In this document: piece by piece, positions 1 through 5,262 of the stretch | How positions within the stretch are numbered: position 1 is the stretch's first letter | Layout of the letters: every line of letters begins with the position of its first letter | Assembly (NCBI GenBank): GCA_013044085.1 | Contig: JABEVI010000222.1 | Coordinates: forward strand, 1-7,030 | Origin: Steroidobacteraceae bacterium | Lineage (GTDB): Bacteria > Pseudomonadota > Gammaproteobacteria > Steroidobacterales > Steroidobacteraceae | Length of the DNA: 7,030 nt | Direction of reading: 5' to 3' | Position numbers and translations under genes: made by a program | Notes under the pieces: model-generated | Databases searched by the model: none | Told to the model about the DNA's origin: nothing | The model's input: the letters and a program-made list of their open reading frames with translations, nothing else

Positions 1-97
1 AATCGGTCGAAGGGTCGTCACCCCGCGCCATCGCCTGCAGATAGTCGTCGAGCGGCGCGGCAGGGTCGCCAAGGTCCAGGTTCCGGGCTAAGGACAT
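1..97 (-). CDS. N-terminal fragment of an unidentified protein, cut by the left window edge
   Basis: An ATG at 97-95 on the minus strand opens a frame that stays open to the window edge (32 codons plus one base). The visible protein starts MSLARNLDLGDPAAPLDDY and continues as a polar, probably soluble N-terminus. There is no signal peptide or membrane segment. A purine-rich GAGGCGAG lies just upstream of the ATG and can act as ribosome binding site. Third codon positions are mostly G or C, as in the other genes here. The family cannot be recognised from 32 residues. The gene is divergent from the membrane protein gene to its right. A longer open frame in another phase over the same bases looks like a shadow, because its product is an arginine/proline-rich string. 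Confidence 0.5.
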   Translation of the reverse strand, partial: MSLARNLDLGDPAAPLDDYLQAMARGDDPSTD

Positions 98-327
98 CGA
101 TGGTCTCGCCTCGATTTAGATTGGCTCCGCATTCGCAAGTTGTCCGCGGCGCAATTTCGCTACTACGAATTGGCGGCGGGGCGTCGGGAAACTTGAACCG
201 TTCCACGGATAAATACTGATGGCGGGGTCCGGCGATGGCGACGCCACGCGGGATGGCTGCCTGGCTAACAAGGGGGTTATGAGGAAACTGTGAGCGACTG
301 CGCGGCGGGTCGGTCGGTGGCGCCGTA
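98..327. other. Divergent intergenic region
   Basis: This gap of about 230 bases separates two divergent gene starts, so promoters for both should lie here. I see no pair of hexamers with good spacing. A TTGAAC at 193-198 and a TAAATA at 210-215 are only 11 bases apart, which is too close for a sigma-70 promoter. I see no RNA gene, clear repeat or credible small gene. Confidence 0.5.
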
Positions 328-1293
328 ATGTGGCGGTTTTTGGAGTGTGCAAAGCCGATGGCTCCTGCCGAATCGCCGACCGTGTGGCGTTCATTGCTCA
401 AGAGCCTGCGCGACGCGCTGCTCGGCACGATCGGTTATGCGGTCGTCGCCGTGCTCGGTTGGCGCCTGCTGTACCCGGTGCTGCATGTCGGTACGATGTT
501 GTGGATCTATCCCCAACTCCTCGTGCTCGGCTTGGCACGCGCACTTCTGGGTCTCAACATGCCGCTCGTCGTGGCGAGTTGGAGTGGCATCAATTCCGTG
601 CCGACGCTCGCAACCCTTGCGGCTGCCATATTCGTCGTCGACGCATTCACTCGCTTGGTCGTATCGTCGCACCGCAATGCCGCCGTTGTGTTCGTGGCGT
701 TGTTCCTGGTCGTGCACACCAGTCTTGCCCTCTGGTCACATCGCGAGACGCTGCGTTTGACCTGTGCACAGCGGATCGACCTTGCATTCCTACACCGTTT
801 CGCCGATCCGGAACGGCGCGTAGCGGACAGCGAGCGACTCGCCGAGTCCGTCGCCGTCTGCCGGGACTTCCGTGCGTCGCTTCCCGCGCTGAGCGCACGG
901 CGCTATCGCGAGGTGCTCAATCGTCCCGCGCTCTTTCGGCGCAGTGCGCCCGCGGAGACGCTGACCGCGCGTCTCGCGGCAACAGAACCCGACACGATCA
1001 GTCTGCGCTGGATGCTCGGAGACCTAGACGCGATCGGCGAATTCGCCCTCTCGCGCAACATCGCGGCCAGGCATCTCGCAGCCCTGCGGGTCGCCGCCGA
1101 CACCCAGGCTGAGCGGATCGTGTTCACACGTTTGATCGCGCAGGACGACCTGAATCTGGGACAGCGCGCCGAAGCCGCGCAGGCGCTCAACGCAATCGTG
1201 CCGACGCTGCCGCCCGCATTGGCGGGCTATTTCGCACGCTTGGCCACCCGCATCACTCAGGGTCGCCGGATCGCGCGCCTGAGCTATTTTTGA
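328..1293 (+). CDS. Hypothetical membrane protein with four predicted helices and a helical C-terminal domain
   Basis: I do not recognise this family. Numbering from the ATG at 358 (311 residues), hydrophobic stretches at about residues 21-39, 43-71, 80-102 and 108-127 look like four transmembrane helices. The remaining 180 residues are soluble, rich in alanine, arginine and leucine, and probably all alpha-helical, perhaps TPR-like in its last third. There is no cleavable signal peptide and no catalytic motif that I can identify. The start is undecided. The ATG at 328 follows GGTGG at 7 bases, while the ATG at 358 follows GGAG at 12 bases and gives the more natural N-terminus (MAPAESPTVW). 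The frame has strong G/C preference at third positions and is far longer than its competitors, so it is a real gene. Its 3' end overlaps the convergent nitrilase gene by 41 bases. Confidence 0.75.
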   Translation: MWRFLECAKPMAPAESPTVWRSLLKSLRDALLGTIGYAVVAVLGWRLLYPVLHVGTMLWIYPQLLVLGLARALLGLNMPLVVASWSGINSVPTLATLAAAIFVVDAFTRLVVSSHRNAAVVFVALFLVVHTSLALWSHRETLRLTCAQRIDLAFLHRFADPERRVADSERLAESVAVCRDFRASLPALSARRYREVLNRPALFRRSAPAETLTARLAATEPDTISLRWMLGDLDAIGEFALSRNIAARHLAALRVAADTQAERIVFTRLIAQDDLNLGQRAEAAQALNAIVPTLPPALAGYFARLATRITQGRRIARLSYF

Positions 1294-2248
1294 TGCGTCC
1301 GCCAAGTTCTGCGTCACGCGACGATTCTCGATCGAAGTCCACGGTGCGTTTCGGGCGTGTATCGACCGAGAGCGAGAACACGTCCGGCCTCGCATAGTGA
1401 CCGACGACGTCGAAATCGTATTGCGCACCGACGAGTTCGTCGGTATTGATCGCGGCGACGCACAGGCCGCTCTCCCCGTAATACGGGCCGGCGAGTACGT
1501 CGCCCATTGGGCCGACGATCAGACTGCCGCCCTTGATGAGCGCGCGGTCGCGGTCCCAGCCCGCGACCTCGATGCCGAGTTCGGCCGGCGAGGGCTGGAC
1601 CTGGCAGGCGCTCACGACGAAACAGCGCCCCTCATGGGCGATGTGCCGCATTGAGCACTGCCAGATTTCGCGTTCGTCCACCGTCGGTGCACACCAGATC
1701 TGCACACCCTGCGCATACATCGCCATGCGCAGCAGCGGCATGTGATTTTCCCAACAGATCGCCGCGCCGGCGATGCCGGCTGGGGTCGTCACCGAACTGA
1801 TCGTCGATCCGTCGCCTTGCCCCCAGATCAGGCGCTCGGTCCCCGTGGGCATGAGTTTGCGGTGCTTCGCGACCAGACCTTCGCCGGGGTTGAAGAACAA
1901 TGCCGCGCAGTATAGCGAGCGCGCGTCGCGTTCGATCACGCCGATGACGAGCGTGGCCCGACATCGCGTGGACAAGCCGGCAAGTGCTGCGGTTTCTTCG
2001 CCTGGAACGTCGATGGCTTCGGCGAAATAGCGCGCAAATCGCTCGCGACCTTCGGGCAGCCGGTAGCCGAGCCGTGTGCCGAAGATCTCGCCCTTCGGAT
2101 AGCCGCCGAGCAGCGCCTCGGGAAGTACCACCAGCGATGCCCCGGATGCGCGGATCGAGGCTTCGTAGGAAAGAATTCGTCGCAGCGTGTCCGCCGTGCC
2201 GGACGGCGAGGAGCCGATTTGCAACGCGGCGATCGTGGATTTCGGCAT
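1253..2248 (-). CDS. Nitrilase (carbon-nitrogen hydrolase, nitrilase branch)
   Basis: The product is predicted to hydrolyse a nitrile to the carboxylic acid and ammonia in the cytoplasm; the substrate cannot be told from sequence. From the ATG at 2248 it is 331 residues, normal for the family. The Glu-Lys-Cys triad is intact: E44 in VVLPEALLGGYPKG, K131 in KHRKLMPT, and C165 in GAAICWENHMPLLR. The signatures PTGTERLIWGQGDGS (134-148) and the CWEN loop are those of true nitrilases rather than amidases or carbamoylases. K131 and C165 match the numbering I recall for Rhodococcus nitrilases. The frame is open upstream to 2428, but that part reads as unrelated sequence overlapping the preceding hydrolase remnant. 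ATG 2248 starts 11 bases after the remnant's stop; ATG 2287 is an alternative adding 13 residues. The ribosome binding site is weak (CGAG). The last 12 to 13 codons overlap the convergent membrane protein gene, with no visible terminator. Confidence 0.93.
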   Translation of the reverse strand: MPKSTIAALQIGSSPSGTADTLRRILSYEASIRASGASLVVLPEALLGGYPKGEIFGTRLGYRLPEGRERFARYFAEAIDVPGEETAALAGLSTRCRATLVIGVIERDARSLYCAALFFNPGEGLVAKHRKLMPTGTERLIWGQGDGSTISSVTTPAGIAGAAICWENHMPLLRMAMYAQGVQIWCAPTVDEREIWQCSMRHIAHEGRCFVVSACQVQPSPAELGIEVAGWDRDRALIKGGSLIVGPMGDVLAGPYYGESGLCVAAINTDELVGAQYDFDVVGHYARPDVFSLSVDTRPKRTVDFDRESSRDAELGGRIKNSSGARSGDPE

Positions 2249-2259
2249 GGACTCGATTA

Positions 2260-3558
2260 TCAGTGGGAGTCGGGGCGCTGCGCACATGCTAGCGCGTGCG
2301 CCGGGGGATTCAGGAAAAAGTGCAGATCGACGGCGTTCGCCATGGCCTCGTAACCGGCATCGTCCGGATGCAAATGATCCCCCGAATCGAAGTGCGCCGC
2401 CAATTGGCTGGGATTCTTCTCCATGCATTGAGCGCCTGTCGCACCCGATCTCCAGCCGTGGAGTAATAGGCGGTGCCGCGATAGGGGGTCAGCGTCGCGC
2501 CGATCACCTTCATTCCCCGCAGATGGGCCTGCGCGACGATTTGCGCAATCCCGGCCGATCCGTGAGATCGCATTCGGCCCCCAGCCATCCCGCAGCACGC
2601 GATTGCCGCTGATGCCGACATTGACGACCCCCAACATTCCGGCCGATTTCGTGCCGGCATTCGCCGCCAAACGCTTGGCCGGGTCGTCAGTCCAGCGGCG
2701 ATTCCGACCGGGTGTCGATCGCCAGCCGTCGGTGATCGAATCTCCCAATGCGACCGCCGCGGAGTCTCCCGGGGCGCGGACATCCACGCCGGTAAGTGCG
2801 TACCAGGAATTAATTGGCGTGGATTTCCCGGTGAGGCTCGGCGCATCGACAACATCTCCCTGCGCGGCGTAGGAGATTTGTTGCGCGTCCGCGTGCTCCG
2901 TCGTCACGTGGGTTCGGTCGGGAAAGTGGGTGCTGACGTCGATATCCGTCAAGGGCGGAACTTCGGACGCAACAGGATCGCTCACGATCTCGGCGCCCGC
3001 CGGAATCACCGCCGATTTTCGGTGATTGAACGTGAGCGCGTGGTCGGTTCCGGCCACAATGTCGCTTCCGTTCGCGGTAACCGCGATATGGGCCGCGCCG
3101 ATGCGCAATGGCTGGGTGCCGAAACGGTTCGACAACCAGACCCGCGCGAGCCTCCCGCCCACGCTGGTATGCACGATCTCGCGCAAGCTCAGGCCGGCAG
3201 CCTCGGGTGCGAGGCCGGGACCTGCACCGAGCGAATCAGTCGCCACCATGGCCGCACCCCAGGTAGCCACCCAGGCCGAGGGTGCGGCACCCGGCACAGC
3301 AGGGCCGGCGGCCGCACCGTGCGTGCGATCCGTGTGTCGTGACAACTGGTCATCAAGGAATTGGGCCATGTACCCGTCGGTTTCCTTGGACTCCGGCAAC
3401 CGAGGATCGTCCCAGAACCCATGGGCCGGAGCCTCGGATACCACCAGGCGAGCATCGACCCCGGCGCGCAGGAAGGCGCGTTGCAGGATCGTCGTTGAGC
3501 TGAGTAAATTGCGGGTGCTGACCCGGCTGCCCGCGCAAACGAGTGCGTGTCGGTGCAT
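2260..3558 (-). pseudogene. Decayed SGNH/GDSL-family hydrolase, fused behind an alpha/beta hydrolase remnant
   Basis: The single open frame would give 432 residues. Residues about 94-335 resemble a secreted SGNH hydrolase (esterase or acetylesterase type): APSAWVATWGAAM at the mature N-terminus, block I GDSITDG at 272-278 with nucleophile S274, and block II NVGISGN at 313-319. Residues 391-410 hold block V (DSGDHLHPDDAGY, D394 and H397). Between these, residues about 336-380 make no family sense. The expected sequence (IAQIVAQAH, then KVIGATLTPY, YYSTAGD and QALNAW) is found in another minus-strand frame, about 2555-2421. The protein therefore changes frame near 2555 and returns near 2418. 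At each change, family sequence is missing, including block III (GxND), which carries an oxyanion-hole residue. The two losses together restore the frame. The signal-peptide core also seems missing (residues 81-93 resemble only its end). The product is probably inactive. An assembly error is possible but would need two separate deletions. Confidence 0.8.
3343..3558 (-). pseudogene. C-terminal remnant of an alpha/beta hydrolase (esterase/lipase, HSL-like)
   Basis: The first 72 residues of the composite frame look like the end of an alpha/beta hydrolase of the hormone-sensitive-lipase group. LLSSTTILQRAFLRAGVDAR is the helix and strand before the catalytic histidine. PAHGFWDDPRLPES contains that histidine (H46), and a closing helix ends at FLDDQL. 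The Ser elbow and all the N-terminal three quarters are absent. The catalytic Asp expected in a GTRDLLLS-like motif is also absent, since the sequence reads GSRVSTRNLLSS. Only 5 bases separate the sulfotransferase stop from the ATG at 3558, and no ribosome binding site is visible there, so this ATG is probably not a natural start. The missing part is not on either side, which fits a deletion or replacement at this junction. Confidence 0.65.
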
Positions 3559-3563
3559 GGGAA

Positions 3564-4193
3564 TCAGCGCGCTGCCGGCGTCGCTGCGCGCGCGCGAACC
3601 CGGCTGATGAAGTCCTCGCGAGAGTTTTCGCGCGGAAAGGGCGCAGAGGGAACCGGTACGCCGAGGAACCGGCAGAGCCGTTCCCAGCCCTCACCCACCT
3701 GGTAGACCAGCAGGCGGTCGGGCTCGATGGCAGCGATGACCGCCTGAACGTGCGCGCGGAAAAAAGCAGTCATCATCCCACGGTCATCGAGCTGCGGCGG
3801 CAGGTGGCGCCGGACGGTCGCGAAGAAGCGCGCCTGCACTTCGGTGTCCTCGTGCCGGGCCATGCTGTCGGGTGCCATGATGGTGGCGTGGACGGACTCA
3901 AACCACTCGTCCGGGTCGCGCACGGTGAGCAGCACCCTGGCCTCTGGGTAGTGAACGGCAAGCTCGTGCCAGTAGGCGGCGCTCGGGTAGTCCACCGCCG
4001 AATGGTAATGCTTGAAGATGGCATCCCAGTCCGGGTTTCCGGCTGCCGCCTCGATCCACAGCGGCATGCTGTCGGGGAACTCCAACACTTCCATCATGTG
4101 ATGACAGGGTCCGAATCCGAGCTGTGCGAGCGCGGCTTGCATCGACTTGGTGCCGGTACGACCGAGCCCCGCGCCAACGATCTTCAAGCCCAT
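3564..4193 (-). CDS. Sulfotransferase family protein (PAPS-dependent type)
   Basis: The product is 209 residues, a usual length for the small bacterial sulfotransferases of the Sulfotransfer_4 kind. These are predicted to move a sulfuryl group from PAPS to an unknown acceptor. The 5'-phosphosulfate loop is GLGRTGTKSMQAAL at residues 9-22, with K16 and S17. The 3'-phosphate site is VLLTVRDPDEWFESV at 87-101, with R92 and S100. HHMMEV (31-36) and the C-terminal CRFLGVPVPSAPFPREN (174-190) are also typical of the family. There is no signal peptide. The start at 4193 is supported by a G-tract ending in GGA (4204-4198), about 4 bases upstream. The gene lies 46 bases downstream of the sirtuin on the same strand, so co-transcription is plausible. 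Nothing in the neighbourhood points to the acceptor. The stop is immediately followed by the truncated hydrolase remnant, so this gene borders a deletion or rearrangement. Confidence 0.88.
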   Translation of the reverse strand: MGLKIVGAGLGRTGTKSMQAALAQLGFGPCHHMMEVLEFPDSMPLWIEAAAGNPDWDAIFKHYHSAVDYPSAAYWHELAVHYPEARVLLTVRDPDEWFESVHATIMAPDSMARHEDTEVQARFFATVRRHLPPQLDDRGMMTAFFRAHVQAVIAAIEPDRLLVYQVGEGWERLCRFLGVPVPSAPFPRENSREDFISRVRARAATPAAR

Positions 4194-4239
4194 CGCATCC
4201 CCCCAAAGCCCGTGATGAACGTGGACCGCAGAGGTTATA

Positions 4240-5061
4240 TTAACGGCTCTCGATCAAGGCCGACAGCGTTTCGGCGCAGGGGCCCGACACCTTTACGGTC
4301 AGCAGCTCATCGGCGCGCGTACGCCCGACATTGATGGCGGCGACCGGCTTGCCTGTGCGCACCGCCGCCTGTACGAAGCGGTAGCCGGAATACACCATGA
4401 GCGAAGAACCGACGACGAGCATGGCATCCGCGCGCTCGAGCCCGCGCATCGCCTGCTCCACCCACGCGCGCGGCACGCTTTCGCCGAAAAACACGACATC
4501 GGGTTTCAATTCTCCGCCGCAGTGCGCGCAGCCGGGGACCACGAAATTCTCGAACGAGCCCTCCGCGATGTCCGCATCCCCGTCGGGCGCAGTTTGGCCC
4601 GGCGCCGCGTGCCACTCGGGATTGCTGCGCAACAGATCCTCCTGCAGCGTCGCGCGGGGCAGGGTGGCGCCGCAGTCCGTGCATCGCACCCGGTCGATCC
4701 GTCCGTGCAGATCGATCACCCGCCGGCTACCGGCCGCCTGGTGCAGACCATCCACGTTTTGCGTGACCAGCAGATTCACGCGGTCCTGCCGCTCGAGCGC
4801 CGCGAGTGCGTGGTGTGCGGTGTTGGGCGAGGCGCGACAGAAGCGCGGCCAGCCAACGAAGCTGCGTGCCCAGTAGCGCTGGCGCACCGCCGCGCTGCCC
4901 ATGAAGTCCTTGAAGTTCACCGGCGGCGTGCGCTTCCAGTTGCCGTCGGCGTCACGGTAATCGGGAATCCCCGACCCGGTGCTGCAGCCGGCCCCGGTCA
5001 GGACGAAGAGCCGTGCATGCCGGTCCAGAAATCCGCACAGCGAGTCCAGTGCTGCGTCCAG
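4240..5061 (-). CDS. NAD-dependent protein deacylase, Sir2 family (sirtuin), apparent CTG start
   Basis: Sirtuins remove acyl groups from protein lysines using NAD+, giving nicotinamide and O-acyl-ADP-ribose. Read from the CTG at 5061, the protein is 273 residues with every family motif in order: TGAGCSTGSGIPDYRD (22-37), TQNVD (100-104), the catalytic histidine H119 in DLHG, zinc cysteines C127/C130 and C178/C181, GELKPDVVFFGE (183-194), the NAD-binding VVGSS (216-220) and INVG (243-246). The first conventional start in frame is GTG at 4920, which would delete the GAG and IPDYR motifs and 47 residues and cannot be the start of a working enzyme. The frame is open upstream to a TAG near 5225 but contains no ATG, GTG or TTG there. 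The CTG sits 7 bases after AGAAGGAG. An ATG mutated or misread to CTG is the main alternative. The domain order and sequence resemble the Pseudomonas-type, SIRT4-like sirtuins. Confidence 0.9.
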   Translation of the reverse strand: MDAALDSLCGFLDRHARLFVLTGAGCSTGSGIPDYRDADGNWKRTPPVNFKDFMGSAAVRQRYWARSFVGWPRFCRASPNTAHHALAALERQDRVNLLVTQNVDGLHQAAGSRRVIDLHGRIDRVRCTDCGATLPRATLQEDLLRSNPEWHAAPGQTAPDGDADIAEGSFENFVVPGCAHCGGELKPDVVFFGESVPRAWVEQAMRGLERADAMLVVGSSLMVYSGYRFVQAAVRTGKPVAAINVGRTRADELLTVKVSGPCAETLSALIESR

Positions 5062-5068
5062 GGAATCG

Positions 5069-5076
5069 CTCCTTCT
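5069..5076 (-). promoter_or_regulatory. Strong ribosome binding site deciding the sirtuin start
   Basis: AGAAGGAG on the minus strand is almost a full anti-16S complement. It lies 7 bases before the CTG at 5061, which begins LDAALDSLCGFLDRH, the expected sirtuin N-terminus. No other start codon lies at a suitable distance. This site is the main argument for the CTG start. Confidence 0.7.
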
Positions 5077-5150
5077 CAGAGGCGCTGCGCCGGCGCGGTG
5101 CGGATCGCCGGCTGCAACCGGGGTTTCGAATGGCGCGGACCTGAGGACAT
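5076..5150 (-). other. Possible 24-codon leader reading frame before the sirtuin
   Basis: An ATG at 5150-5148 opens a frame of 24 codons in a different phase from the sirtuin. Its TGA (5078-5076) shares its last base with the Shine-Dalgarno sequence AGAAGGAG. The peptide is arginine- and proline-rich with no recognised motif. The arrangement would suit translational coupling to a weak start codon, but the frame is short and in GC-rich DNA could be chance. Confidence 0.2.
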
Positions 5151-5224
5151 GGTCCGAGGCTAAGAGGATTCGGAGAGTCTCGCAAGCCTGGTAGTCAACC
5201 GCAACGTCTTTGCGTGCCTCACGC

Positions 5225-5230
5225 TATGAT
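5225..5230 (+). promoter_or_regulatory. Possible -10 element for the class V PLP enzyme gene
   Basis: TATGAT differs from the sigma-70 consensus TATAAT at one base and lies 33 bases before the ATG at 5263. The region 16 to 18 bases further upstream has no good TTGACA match, so the promoter is only a candidate. Confidence 0.25.
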
Positions 5231-5262
5231 TGGTCAATTCGCAGCCGACACGGAGTCGACCC

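Noticed and set aside
193..215. Promoter-like pair TTGAAC and TAAATA upstream of the membrane protein gene
   Set aside because: The spacing is only 11 bases, far below the 16-18 needed.
18..428. Long minus-strand open frame of 136 codons across the left intergenic region
   Set aside because: Its product is a low-complexity arginine/proline/serine-rich string, it overlaps both the left-edge gene and the start of the membrane protein, and it has no motif. It looks like a GC-rich shadow frame.
2249..2428. N-terminal extension of the nitrilase to a start at 2428
   Set aside because: The extra 60 residues are not nitrilase-like and are encoded over the conserved C-terminal block of the SGNH remnant in another frame. 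The family N-terminus begins at ATG 2248.
4232..4260. TATAAC-like -10 element between the sirtuin and the sulfotransferase
   Set aside because: The nearest -35-like sequence (TTGATC) is about 12 bases away, and nothing suitable lies at 17 bases. The AT-rich bases are mainly the sirtuin stop codon context.
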